In this document: positions 46,039 to 55,014 of the stretch, piece after piece | Numbering within the stretch: the first letter of the stretch is position 1 | How the letters are laid out: each line of letters opens with the position of its first letter | Assembly (NCBI GenBank): GCA_034421295.1 | Contig: DAOUKM010000008.1 | Coordinates: forward strand, 62,001 to 126,000 | Length of the DNA stretch: 64,000 nucleotides | Source: CAUZIR01 sp034421295 | GTDB lineage: Bacteria > Chloroflexota > Dehalococcoidia > Lucifugimonadales > UBA2962 | Direction of reading: 5' to 3' | Notes under the pieces: model-generated | Told to the model about the DNA's origin: nothing | Database searches by the model: none | Seen by the model: the letters and a program-made list of their open reading frames with translations, nothing else | Program-made: the position numbers and the translations under genes

Positions 46039-47361
46039 ATGGGCACCTCCACTTCGCGCGGCAGTTCCGCCAGCTACCAGTGCTCGTTCTGCGGGAAGGC
46101 CCAGGCTCAAGTCAAGCGGCTCATCGCCGGACCTGACCGGGTGTTCATCTGCGATGAGTGCGTCACCCTCTGCGACCAGATAATAACCGAGGAGACCCCG
46201 GTCGCGCCCTCGGAGCAGTCCGCGGGCCTGATGTCCAAGGGACTCAACCCCAAGTGGCTGTACCAGCGCCTTGACGAATACGTCGTCGGCCAGCACAGGG
46301 CCAAGAAGGTCCTCAGCGTGGCCGTCTACAACCACTACAAGCGCATATGGTCAAACCGACATCAGGAAGACGTTGAGGTTCAAAAGGCCAACATCCTGAT
46401 GCTCGGTCCGGCCGGTTCGGGAAAGACCCTGCTGGCCCAGACCCTGGCCAAGGTGCTCGACGTGCCCTTTGCGATCGCCGACGCCACCTCCCTGACGGAG
46501 GCCGGCTACGTCGGGGAGGACGTTGAGAACATCCTGCTGAGGCTCATCCAAGCCGCCGACTTCGACGTGCCGAAGGCCGAACAGGGCATCATCTACATCG
46601 ACGAGATCGACAAGATCGCCCGAAAGAGCCCAAACCCGTCGATCACGAGAGACGTATCGGGTGAAGGGGTCCAGCAGGCCCTGCTCAAGATCATCGAGGG
46701 CTCTGTCGCCAACGTCCCCCCTCAAGGCGGGAGGAAGCATCCGCACCAAGACTTCCTTCAGATAAAGACCGACGACATTCTGTTCATGTGCGGCGGCGCA
46801 TTCGAGGGGCTGGAAGAGGTGATCGAGCGTCGGATCTCCAAGGACAAGTTCAGGCTGGGCTTCAGGGCCACAGCAGGTCTGTCCGACGGAGAGGGCGAGC
46901 CGGATTTCCTGCTCAACCATGTCAGCTCGGATGACCTGCTCGAATACGGCTTCATTCCCGAGTTCGTCGGCCGCCTGCCGGTTGTGGTCGGACTGGAAAG
47001 GCTGGACGCCGAGGCCCTCGTAAGGGTCCTGACCGAGCCCAAGAACGCCTTCGTCCGCCAGTATCGCTGCCTGTTCGACATGGAGGACGTCGAGCTGGAA
47101 TTCGTTCCGGACGCCCTTCAGACGGCGGCCGAAATGGCGATACACAACAAGACCGGGGCGCGTGGACTGAGGACGATACTCGAGCGAGCCCTGCTCGATG
47201 CCATGTATGAACTGCCGAGCATGAGCGGGGTCACCAAGTGCGTCGTCGGGCCGGAGGCGATCAGGGGAGAGTCATCCGTCTCGATGATCAACGAGGCCGG
47301 GGAGATCTTCAGGCCCACCCAGCGTCCGATAGACGCAGTCGATCAGCAAAAGTCCGCCTAG
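46039..47361 (+). CDS. clpX: ATP-dependent Clp protease ATP-binding subunit ClpX
   Basis: The 440-residue AAA+ unfoldase has an N-terminal zinc-binding domain with C15, C18, C38 and C41. Walker A is GPAGSGKT (123-130; most ClpX have GPTGSGKT), followed by IIYIDEIDKI, the GYVGEDVE pore loop and a sensor/C-terminal region GARGLRTILE. It feeds substrates to ClpP. A GAGGAAT sits immediately before the ATG. Confidence 0.97.
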   Translation: MGTSTSRGSSASYQCSFCGKAQAQVKRLIAGPDRVFICDECVTLCDQIITEETPVAPSEQSAGLMSKGLNPKWLYQRLDEYVVGQHRAKKVLSVAVYNHYKRIWSNRHQEDVEVQKANILMLGPAGSGKTLLAQTLAKVLDVPFAIADATSLTEAGYVGEDVENILLRLIQAADFDVPKAEQGIIYIDEIDKIARKSPNPSITRDVSGEGVQQALLKIIEGSVANVPPQGGRKHPHQDFLQIKTDDILFMCGGAFEGLEEVIERRISKDKFRLGFRATAGLSDGEGEPDFLLNHVSSDDLLEYGFIPEFVGRLPVVVGLERLDAEALVRVLTEPKNAFVRQYRCLFDMEDVELEFVPDALQTAAEMAIHNKTGARGLRTILERALLDAMYELPSMSGVTKCVVGPEAIRGESSVSMINEAGEIFRPTQRPIDAVDQQKSA

Positions 47362-47385
47362 CGGCCCGCTTCCCCTCCGCCTGCA

Positions 47386-48195
47386 CTACCCTGCCTGATC
47401 AGCCGACAGGCGCGCCTCCACCTCGGCATCCAGACGAAGGCCTTCCCTCAATACGGCGCCGGAGCCGTCGACGACCATCCTGTCCCGCACCGCCAGCGCT
47501 CCCACGGCCAGGGATCGCAGGGTTTCGACGAGCAGGGGCCGCTCGCGTCGAAGCCCCTCAGCCCTGATCGCCGCAAATAGCCGCTGATCTTCCCCCTGCG
47601 TCCGCATCCGGTCCGTGGACTCTGACTCGACCTCCGTCCAAAGATCGTCAAATCGGGGACCGCGTATCGGATAGGTGCAGTAGGCCAGCACCGGCCCGCC
47701 GTCCAGCACCTCGGTGGCCACATGGACCATGACGCCGGTATGGGCGGCATCGGACTCTATCAGCTCCCAGATCACCTGCTGCCAGGTCCCGGTGGGACCG
47801 CCCGGAAGTGCCGGGTGCAGGTTGACGAGGATCAGGCGCCGGCACATCTCGTCGCTTGTTATCAGCATGTACCCGGCCAGAACACAGTAGTCCGCGTCAA
47901 ACCCGGCAATTCGCCCCATCGCCTGGGCGTGGAATGCATCGCGATGTCCCGCCCACGGCCCTCCGCCACGCTCCGCCCGGAACCGCCGGGAAGACAGGTT
48001 GACCAGCGGGATGCCCAGATCGCGGACGCGGTCAAAGAACGAGTCGCTGGCATCTCCCTCGCCACGCTCGCGGTTGCTGAACACGTACTCAAAGCGCGCG
48101 TCCAGCTGGCCGGACTCGATCGCACCATGCACGGCCTCGAAGAACCCTCGTGAGCCCGGCCCCCGGGCTGTCGTAAACCAGCCTATGCGAATCAC
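47386..48195 (-). CDS. formyltransferase-like protein (PurN/Fmt fold)
   Basis: The 269-residue protein has the 10-formyltetrahydrofolate formyltransferase catalytic set N125, H127 (NLHPALPGG) and D165 (VLDGG), with HTGVMVHVATEV typical of PurN-like enzymes. The C-terminal 70 residues are unlike PurN. Purine genes are not nearby. It starts 8 bases after a class III aminotransferase, suggesting that it formylates the amine made by that enzyme. The substrate is unknown. Confidence 0.8.
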   Translation of the reverse strand: MIRIGWFTTARGPGSRGFFEAVHGAIESGQLDARFEYVFSNRERGEGDASDSFFDRVRDLGIPLVNLSSRRFRAERGGGPWAGHRDAFHAQAMGRIAGFDADYCVLAGYMLITSDEMCRRLILVNLHPALPGGPTGTWQQVIWELIESDAAHTGVMVHVATEVLDGGPVLAYCTYPIRGPRFDDLWTEVESESTDRMRTQGEDQRLFAAIRAEGLRRERPLLVETLRSLAVGALAVRDRMVVDGSGAVLREGLRLDAEVEARLSADQAG

Positions 48196-48203
48196 GGGAC
48201 CAG

Positions 48204-49553
48204 CTATATCAGTCCGGACCGGCGGACCTCCGAGAGCGAGTCTGTGATCGCGCCAACGGCGGTGTCTATGTCCCCGGCCGAGTGTGCGGCACCTATATAG
48301 CTGATGTGGGTCGGCCCCATGATCACTCCCCGGTCGAGCAGGTTGACCATGAACATGTTGTCGGCCTCCCTCAAAGACATGTCAATGTCCCTGACCGAAT
48401 CGATGGCGCCGCCCGGCTGCATGCGGAAATAGAACATCGAGAGAGCGCTGGACACCAGGGCGGGCATCTCCTCGGCGCGGCAGAAGGCGTTGACCTCGTC
48501 GGCGAGCCGGGTGCCCTGTTCGGCCAGATGCCTGTAGATCTCAGGGTTGTCGCGCATGTACGTGATCGCGGCGGTACCGGCCGCCATCGTCATGGGATTT
48601 CCGCTGAACGTGCCGGCGGTAAAGACGCTCGCCCCGCCGGTGCCGTCGTCATCGTAGATCTCGAACTGGCGCGTGAACACGGACATTACGTCGTCCCTGC
48701 CGGCAATGACCCCGAGCGGCATGCCACCGCCGGGCGCCTTCCCGTAGATCGCCATGTCCGGCGTGGCCCCGAAAAATTCCTGGGCCCCGCCGAAGGCCAT
48801 GCGAAAGCCGGTGATGACCTCGTCGAACAGGCAGAGGACGCCCGCCTCGCGACAGACCTTGACCAGTTCGGCAAGGAAGGGGCCTGCATTGAGGTGCGGA
48901 TGGGAGCCCTGAACCGGCTCGATCATCACCAGCGCCAGCTCATCCTTGTGTTCCCGAATCAAGTCGAACGCCCGATCACTCATGTAGGGGAGCATCATCA
49001 AGGTGCTCCTGGTCTCTGCAGGAATGCCGTCGCCCATCGGGTATGTGAAGGGCGCATCGACGGGACTGGACGTGTCCACCTTGGCGAGGACGTAGTCGTG
49101 AGCACCGTGGAAGCCACCCTCGAACATCGCGATCTTCGTCTTCCCGGAGAAGGCCCTGGCGGCGCGGATGGCATACATGGAGGCCTCCGTCCCGCTGTTG
49201 CAAAACACCACCTTGTCAGCACATGCCACAGCTTCAACCATGAGTCTGGCCAGAGGCTCCTGGAAGGGATTGTGGAGGCCGAACTGGACTCCTCCGGCGG
49301 CGGCCTCCTGCAGGGCCCGCACAACCACGTCCGGGGCATGCCCGAGGACATGTGGCCCGAAGCCGCCCACCAGATCGATGTACTCGTTGCCGTCGACATC
49401 GGTCAACCTGGAGCCCTTGGCCGATTGGATGTACACCGGATACGGCATGGTCACCGTGTCGACGATCTCCTGGGCGAGGACTCTGCCGGACTGTTCGTAC
49501 ATCGTCCTCGACCTGGGTGTCTTAGCCTCTATCCTGTCTAGTGCCTGGGTCAT
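48204..49553 (-). CDS. class III aminotransferase, glutamate-1-semialdehyde aminomutase-like
   Basis: The 449-residue PLP enzyme has motifs VDGNEYIDLVGGFG, FCNSGTEASMYAIR, FDEVITGFR (D244) and PLP lysine K272 in YGKAPGGGMPLG. It resembles HemL-like proteins used outside heme synthesis, with an atypical GKAPGGG in place of GKIIGGG. No other heme gene is nearby. A GGAGGCGGG precedes the ATG. It is followed closely by the formyltransferase gene. Confidence 0.85.
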   Translation of the reverse strand: MTQALDRIEAKTPRSRTMYEQSGRVLAQEIVDTVTMPYPVYIQSAKGSRLTDVDGNEYIDLVGGFGPHVLGHAPDVVVRALQEAAAGGVQFGLHNPFQEPLARLMVEAVACADKVVFCNSGTEASMYAIRAARAFSGKTKIAMFEGGFHGAHDYVLAKVDTSSPVDAPFTYPMGDGIPAETRSTLMMLPYMSDRAFDLIREHKDELALVMIEPVQGSHPHLNAGPFLAELVKVCREAGVLCLFDEVITGFRMAFGGAQEFFGATPDMAIYGKAPGGGMPLGVIAGRDDVMSVFTRQFEIYDDDGTGGASVFTAGTFSGNPMTMAAGTAAITYMRDNPEIYRHLAEQGTRLADEVNAFCRAEEMPALVSSALSMFYFRMQPGGAIDSVRDIDMSLREADNMFMVNLLDRGVIMGPTHISYIGAAHSAGDIDTAVGAITDSLSEVRRSGLI

Positions 49554-49611
49554 TTCCCGCCTCCTGGTAACTGGGTGTCTCTCGGTGTCTGTAGCAAGCC
49601 GTGCAGGCTGA

Positions 49612-50646
49612 TCAGGAGCCTTCCACGATCCGGGCCCAGAGCGCTATGGCAGCCTTCCGGGTGTCCTCGTCGGCCAGTCTAACAGCCCGGGCCAGATCCT
49701 GAACTGCGCCCTCCGGATCCCCCGAGCTTTCCTTGATCTGCGCCCTGATGTAGTAGGCGCGGCCCAGAGCCGTCTCCGGCCCGAGGCCGGCATCTATGGC
49801 CTCGTCTATCTCATCTCGCGCCGAATCGAAATCACCCCTCTCGATCAGGCGCTCGGCGCTGCGAACGTAAGTCGCCGCGTTGGGCGGCATGGTCGAGTTA
49901 CCGGCCCAGATCCCGAGGACCAGGAGCAGGACCGCCGCCGGGACTACCCACAGGCGCCGCAGCAGCTGGCCTCCCCGCTCGGCAAACCCCATGGGGCGAC
50001 CCGTCAGGGAAAACACCACCCGGTACTCCGGCGCCAGCGCGTACCCGAGGGCGAACCCGCCTCCAAAGCCTCCTAGGTGAGCCCAGTTATCGATCCCCGG
50101 AGTCAGCAGGCCGAAGACCAGGTTGACGGCACCCAGTACGAGCAAGCCATACAGGTTCTGCTGGGCCATCTGACCCAGTACATGTCGCTGGGCCGCGAAG
50201 TAGGCTGCCAGCGCCCCTATGATGCCGAACACCGCCCCGCTGGCACCCGCCGCGATGGCAACCGGGTTAAGCAGGTAGGACACGACGCTGCCGCAGAGGC
50301 CCGCCAGCACATATATGAGGGCAAAGCGAAGGGGCCCGAACACCCCCTCAACGATGCGCCCGAAGATCCATAGGCCGAACACGTTGAAGGCCAGATGTAT
50401 GAACCCAACGTGCAGGAACATCGCCGTAAGCAGGCGCCAGTACTCGCCGTCGGCTATCCTGGGCCCGAACATTGCCCCGAACGCCAGCAGCACTTCCGGG
50501 TCGGTGGAGCCCCCGGACAGCTGCATCGCGATCAGGACGACCACGTTCACGGCCATCAGGGCATAGGTGAGACGAGCATCCTGCCTGGCACCAGGCACGC
50601 CGAGCCCGAAACCGGGGCCCTTCGGCCTTCCGTATGGTTCACGCAT
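49612..50646 (-). CDS. rhomboid protease with C-terminal TPR segment
   Basis: The 344-residue intramembrane serine protease has catalytic S136 in GASGAVFG and H190 in WAHLGGF, plus the HLAFNVFGLW motif in the second membrane helix. Six rhomboid helices span residues about 25-215, with an extra helix near 235-250. Residues about 255-344 are TPR-like (RLIERGDFDSARDEIDEAID). Such C-terminal repeats probably bind substrates or partners in the cytoplasm. Confidence 0.92.
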   Translation of the reverse strand: MREPYGRPKGPGFGLGVPGARQDARLTYALMAVNVVVLIAMQLSGGSTDPEVLLAFGAMFGPRIADGEYWRLLTAMFLHVGFIHLAFNVFGLWIFGRIVEGVFGPLRFALIYVLAGLCGSVVSYLLNPVAIAAGASGAVFGIIGALAAYFAAQRHVLGQMAQQNLYGLLVLGAVNLVFGLLTPGIDNWAHLGGFGGGFALGYALAPEYRVVFSLTGRPMGFAERGGQLLRRLWVVPAAVLLLVLGIWAGNSTMPPNAATYVRSAERLIERGDFDSARDEIDEAIDAGLGPETALGRAYYIRAQIKESSGDPEGAVQDLARAVRLADEDTRKAAIALWARIVEGS

Positions 50647-50755
50647 ATCTGTCTCTAAGTTACAGCAACGAGACGGCGAAAGGCCCGAGGAGCCACCCGA
50701 TTCCCGGGGGTACGCCGGTCAGGTGCCGTCAGCTCGCGCCGAAGGACCTGCCGGG

Positions 50756-51412
50756 CTAGGCGGCCAGCCTCTTTCGCAGTTTCGTGGCCGTGGTGACCAC
50801 GTGGATAAGGGGCGTGATGGGACGTTCGATCAGGCGGGCGCCGGCCAGGGCAATCATCAGACCCTGTGGAGAGACGTGCTCTCCGATCTCCACCTCGGTG
50901 TAGGTGCGGCCCACCTCGAACGCCGTGTGAGCATCGGACACGGCCGTGATCGGCAGTCCCGATGCGCTCGCCAGGCGCTTGGCCCTGTCGTTGGCGGAAG
51001 AGAAGGTGTTGCGTGCATTGAATCCCTCGACCAGGTCGGCAAGCCCTATCACGTCGGCCAGCGCTTCCGGCTCAATTACGTGTCTGCGAAACACGTCGAA
51101 CGGATGGGGAATGGACACCAGTCCTCCCTGGTCCTTTATGCGCCTTGCCGTCTCCGTCGCCGTCAGGCCGCGGGGCACCTCATCGGTGAGGAAGAGCCCG
51201 GTCAGTTCCCCCTGAGAGGTCGTAATCTCCTCTCCCACTATTACCGGGATCCGGCCCTCCTCACGGGCCCTGAGACCTCCCTCGATGGAGTTATGGTCGG
51301 TGACCGCGATCAGGCCCAGTCCAGTCTGCTCGCAGCGTCGCAACAGGGCTCGGACGGTCAGAACCGAGTCCGGAGAGTATTCGGTGTGGATGTGAAAGTC
51401 GGCCCGGATCAC
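50756..51412 (-). CDS. PHP domain phosphoesterase
   Basis: The 218-residue PHP protein has metal motifs DFHIHTEYSPDS, AVTDHNSIEG, GEEITTSQGEL, SIPHPFDVFR and VSDAHTAFEVG. Stand-alone PHP proteins are metal-dependent phosphoesterases, for example of nucleoside phosphates. The substrate is unknown. It lies 13 bases after xseB. Confidence 0.88.
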   Translation of the reverse strand: MIRADFHIHTEYSPDSVLTVRALLRRCEQTGLGLIAVTDHNSIEGGLRAREEGRIPVIVGEEITTSQGELTGLFLTDEVPRGLTATETARRIKDQGGLVSIPHPFDVFRRHVIEPEALADVIGLADLVEGFNARNTFSSANDRAKRLASASGLPITAVSDAHTAFEVGRTYTEVEIGEHVSPQGLMIALAGARLIERPITPLIHVVTTATKLRKRLAA

Positions 51413-51425
51413 GAGATGAGGTCAG

Positions 51426-51710
51426 CTACGCCTCGCCCTCCTCCACATCTTCCGGCTCACCCTCATCGATGAAGCGCATCTGCTCGCCGTAGGCGGTCTT
51501 TATCTGCGTTATCTTCAGCTCGGCCAGGGCAATGCGCTCACTGCAAAAGCGAGCGAGCCTTATTCCTCGCTCATAGAGTTCGGTAGATTCATCAAGGGTG
51601 AGCCCGCCGGATTCCATTCGGCGCACCGTATCCTCCAAGACCTTGAGAGCCTCTTCAAAGGAGTGCGGCGTACCGTCGGTAGATTTCTGTCGGGAGGGTT
51701 TGTCGCCCAC
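51426..51710 (-). CDS. xseB: exodeoxyribonuclease VII small subunit
   Basis: The 94-residue helical protein has the XseB signature SFEEALKVLEDTVRRMESGGLTLDESTELYERG. It ends in an acidic tail. It begins 4 bases after xseA and supplies the small subunit of the single-strand exonuclease. Confidence 0.93.
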   Translation of the reverse strand: MGDKPSRQKSTDGTPHSFEEALKVLEDTVRRMESGGLTLDESTELYERGIRLARFCSERIALAELKITQIKTAYGEQMRFIDEGEPEDVEEGEA

Positions 51711-51714
51711 CGCA

Positions 51715-52917
51715 CTAGGCCTCCATCACCGCAACCACCTCGGCATCGAACGCGCCTCTGGCGAGCGTCACCGAGGCCGTGTCGCCGGGTTCAAATGCGC
51801 CGGAGTCGCTGACCACCGCTCCATCAGGACCTGCCTGAACGATCGCATATCCCCTGGACAGTGTACCGACCGGACTGACCGCCCCGAGACGCGCCCCGAG
51901 CGCCTCAACGTGGACGGAAGAAGACCTTACGTGAGAGCGCAGGTGCGCAGCCGAGGTGTTCAGCAGTTCGTCAACACGCATTCGCATCGAGTCCAGATCC
52001 GGCACCGACGTGGTCATCCTGCTCTCCATGCCAGCCACGCTGAGCCTCAGGCCCCTGAGGGAGGCCGCCACGAGCCCTTCGGCGTTGCGCACCATAGAGT
52101 CGATCGAGACAGCGATCTCACCTACGTCCGGCACCGCCATCTCGGCCGCAGCAGAAGGGGTCGGAGCCCTGACGTCGGCCACCCAGTCCGCGATCGAAAC
52201 ATCGGTCTCGTGGCCCACCGCACTTATCACAGGCACCCTCGATGAGAACAGGGCACGGGCCACCTCCTCTTCGCTGAACGGCCAGAGGTCCTCGGCGGAG
52301 CCTCCGCCACGGGCAAGGATGATCAGGTCCAGGCCATCGCACTCGTTCAGTGCCCCGAGCGCCTCGACGATCCCGGCGGCGGCGGCATCGCCCTGCACCG
52401 GCGTCGGCGCGAGCAGCAGTTCGACAAGCGGATAGCGACGCGCGATCACGTTCTGAATATCATGCCAGACGGCGCCCGAGGGCGAGGTGGCAATGCCTAT
52501 CCTCCTGGGGAAGCGCGGAATGGGCCGCTTGCGGGCCGGCTCGAACAGGCCCTCCCTCTCCAGCCGTGCGCGGAGCTCTTCGAACCGGAGCTGTCTTTCC
52601 CCGACTCCCTCGGGTTGAACGAGGTCGGCGACCAGCTGTAGCTCGCCCCGTGCCGGATATATTGAGACCCTGCCGTGCACGATCACCGCGGCTCCGTTCT
52701 CCAGGAGATCGGCACCGGTACCCGAATACTTGAACATCGCGCACCGAAGCGTGGCGTCGGCGTCCCTGAGGCTGAAATAGGCGTGTCCGGATCCGGGCCT
52801 GGCCAGGTTGACCACCTCGCCGCTGACCCATATGTCATTGACCCTGGGGTCGGCCGCTATTGCCTCGCGCAGGTAACCGATGACATCTGAGACCGAATTT
52901 ATCCTGGTGGCTGTCAC
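51715..52917 (-). CDS. xseA: exodeoxyribonuclease VII large subunit
   Basis: The protein has about 400 residues. An N-terminal OB fold (VNDIWVSGEVVNLARPGSGHAYFSL) is followed by the catalytic region with IATSPSGAVWHDI, ARGGGSAEDLWPF and SAVGHETDVSIADWVAD, and a C-terminal coiled region. GTG at 52917 is chosen because it lies 4 bases after the efp stop. The 15 extra upstream codons are efp shadow. Confidence 0.95.
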   Translation of the reverse strand: MTATRINSVSDVIGYLREAIAADPRVNDIWVSGEVVNLARPGSGHAYFSLRDADATLRCAMFKYSGTGADLLENGAAVIVHGRVSIYPARGELQLVADLVQPEGVGERQLRFEELRARLEREGLFEPARKRPIPRFPRRIGIATSPSGAVWHDIQNVIARRYPLVELLLAPTPVQGDAAAAGIVEALGALNECDGLDLIILARGGGSAEDLWPFSEEEVARALFSSRVPVISAVGHETDVSIADWVADVRAPTPSAAAEMAVPDVGEIAVSIDSMVRNAEGLVAASLRGLRLSVAGMESRMTTSVPDLDSMRMRVDELLNTSAAHLRSHVRSSSVHVEALGARLGAVSPVGTLSRGYAIVQAGPDGAVVSDSGAFEPGDTASVTLARGAFDAEVVAVMEA

Positions 52918-52921
52918 CGGT

Positions 52922-53485
52922 TCAGACCCTGGACAGATAATCCCCGCTGCGGGTGTCCACACGCACCGTCTCCCCGGTTCCGACGAACACAGGCACGTTG
53001 ATGGTCAGACCCGTCTCGAGTGTGGCGGGCTTGGTCCCGCCCTGGGCGGTGTCGCCCTTGAAGGCGGGCCCGGTCTCTGAAATCTCCAGGTCGACGGTGA
53101 TGGGAAGCTCGATCGCTATGGGGTTTCCCTCGTACAGGACCAACTCCACCTCCGTCTGGTCCACAAGGTAGTTGGTTGCCTCTCCGATCTGCTCGACGCT
53201 GAGCGGGAACTGCTCGAACGACTCGGTGTCCATGAAGTAATACAGGTCGTCCTCTCGGTAGATGTACTGGGCGGTTCTGTGCTCTACCTCGGCGGTGGTC
53301 AGCCTAACGTCATACCCGCTGAACGATCTGTCTACGATTCGCCCCGTACGCAGGGATCGAAAGCGGATACGCATGGTCGGGGCCCGTTGCTGCATCTTGG
53401 AGCGCTCGTACTCGACCACTATGTGCGGCTGACCATCAAGCTCTATGGCCATGCCCTTCCTCAGGTCTCCGTATCCGATCGTCAT
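52922..53485 (-). CDS. efp: translation elongation factor P
   Basis: The 187-residue EF-P has three beta-barrel domains and the C-terminal VRVDTRSGDYLSRV. It relieves ribosome stalling at proline runs. The domain I loop that normally reads KPGKG, with a modified Lys or Arg at the tip, here reads SKMQQRA. By alignment Q33 sits at the position of E. coli K34. No known EF-P modification gene is in the window. The neighbours aroQ and the M24 peptidase are typical for efp. Confidence 0.94.
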   Translation of the reverse strand: MTIGYGDLRKGMAIELDGQPHIVVEYERSKMQQRAPTMRIRFRSLRTGRIVDRSFSGYDVRLTTAEVEHRTAQYIYREDDLYYFMDTESFEQFPLSVEQIGEATNYLVDQTEVELVLYEGNPIAIELPITVDLEISETGPAFKGDTAQGGTKPATLETGLTINVPVFVGTGETVRVDTRSGDYLSRV

Positions 53486-53498
53486 GGAACCACTCCAG

Positions 53499-54593
53499 TT
53501 AGAACTCCAGCTTGGCTGCCTTGCTCAGCACCCTCACCCTGCCTCCCTCCATGACCACCATATCCTCTATGCGAACGCCCCCCCAGCCGGACAGGTAGAT
53601 GCCGGGCTCGACCGTGAACACCATGCCGTCCCGCAGGACGCTCGGGGACCGCGGACTGACCCAGGGCTGCTCATGCACCTGCAGACCCACGCCGTGACCA
53701 AGGCTGTGACCGAAGTGCTCTCCGTGACCGGCTTTTCTGATCACGGCGCGCGCCAGTTCGTCCGCCTCCTCCCCCGTCATGTCCGCCCTGATATCTCGCT
53801 CGGCCCGGAGCTGGGCGAGAAGGACGGTATTGTACACGCGGCGGAACCGATCATCGGGTTCCCCCATGAAGATCGTGCGGGTCAGGTCGCTGCAGTACCC
53901 CTCGTAGATGCAACCCATGTCTATGACCACCGGGTCTCCCCTCCGAATCGGCCTTTCGCCGGCCCTGTGGTGCGGCAGGGCGCCGTTCTCACCGGCACCA
54001 ACGATGATGTCGAACGATAGCGATTCCGCACCCATGTCGCGCATCGCCTTCTCCAGTTCCCAGGCGACCATCGCCTCGGTCATTCCGGGCTCCATGGAGG
54101 ACGCGACGGCTTCAAACGACCTGTCTGCGATATGAGACGCTCTCTCCAGCAGCCGCAGTTCTTCAGGCTCCTTGTACTGCCTCAGACCCAACACCAGATC
54201 GGAAGTGGCAACCAGCTCGGGCGCCGGCGAATGTCCCGTATCCTCGTGCAGAGCCGCCTTTATCGCCTCAAGCGTAGCCACCGACACGTCATCGGACTCG
54301 AAGCCAACCCTCCTGACTCCCAGATCATTCAGCAGGCCGGCAAGCCAGTCGAACCTTCCGCCTATTCGGTGGACCGCAAAGTCGGGGGCCTGAGATCCCG
54401 CCTGGTCCACGTAGCGAAAATCGGTGGCCAGCACGGCATCCGCCCCGGTGACGAACAGGTAGCCAGAAGATCCTGTGAACCCCGACAGGTAACGTCTGTT
54501 ATGTGCGTCGGAGACCATAAGGCAGTCGATTTGACGGTCTTCCAGGAGGCGCCGAACGGACCGCAACCTTGCCGATGCCTCAGCCACGGGCAT
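53499..54593 (-). CDS. M24 family aminopeptidase P/prolidase
   Basis: The protein has 364 residues, an N-terminal creatinase-type domain and a C-terminal pita-bread domain. The five metal ligands are in VIDMGCIYEGYCSDLTRT (two Asp), GHSLGHGVG (His), FTVEPGIY (Glu) and GGVRIEDMV (Glu). It probably removes residues before proline or splits X-Pro dipeptides. It overlaps aroQ by 14 bases and precedes efp, a widely conserved order. Confidence 0.92.
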   Translation of the reverse strand: MPVAEASARLRSVRRLLEDRQIDCLMVSDAHNRRYLSGFTGSSGYLFVTGADAVLATDFRYVDQAGSQAPDFAVHRIGGRFDWLAGLLNDLGVRRVGFESDDVSVATLEAIKAALHEDTGHSPAPELVATSDLVLGLRQYKEPEELRLLERASHIADRSFEAVASSMEPGMTEAMVAWELEKAMRDMGAESLSFDIIVGAGENGALPHHRAGERPIRRGDPVVIDMGCIYEGYCSDLTRTIFMGEPDDRFRRVYNTVLLAQLRAERDIRADMTGEEADELARAVIRKAGHGEHFGHSLGHGVGLQVHEQPWVSPRSPSVLRDGMVFTVEPGIYLSGWGGVRIEDMVVMEGGRVRVLSKAAKLEF

Positions 54594-55014
54594 GCTCCAC
54601 CAGAGCCTTCAGGGCCATCACGTAGCCGTCGCCTCGATGCCCGGCGATCTGCACCAGCGCCAGGTCCTCTAGGACGGAGTGTCGCCTGAACTCCTCCCGA
54701 CTGTGGATATCCGAAAGGTGCACCTCAACAAACGGGAGTCCCGCGTCGGAGACAGCATCCCTGAGAGATAGACCATAGTGGGTGAGGGCACCGGGATTTA
54801 TCACCAGGCCGTCTGCGCCGCGCGCGGACTGCTGCAAAAAATCGATGATCGAGCCCTCGTGGTTGGACTGGAAGAACTCTAGCTCGACTCCCAGTTCGGT
54901 CGCTCTCGCCCTCACCCGCCCGCAGATCTCATCCAGGGTCTCAGAGCCGTACTGCCCCGGGTCGCGCACGCCGAGCATGTTGAGATTCGGGCCATTTACC
55001 ACCAGCACCTTCAA
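54580..55014 (-). CDS. aroQ: 3-dehydroquinate dehydratase, type II
   Basis: The 144-residue type II dehydroquinase catalyses step three of the shikimate pathway. VNGPNLNMLGVRDPGQYG contains the catalytic Tyr22, and FFQSNHEGSIIDFL, NPGALTHYG and EVHLSDIHSREEFRRHS are present. The start overlaps the xerD-like gene by 4 bases. It complements aroF and aroH elsewhere in the window. Confidence 0.96.
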   Translation of the reverse strand: MKVLVVNGPNLNMLGVRDPGQYGSETLDEICGRVRARATELGVELEFFQSNHEGSIIDFLQQSARGADGLVINPGALTHYGLSLRDAVSDAGLPFVEVHLSDIHSREEFRRHSVLEDLALVQIAGHRGDGYVMALKALVEHARG

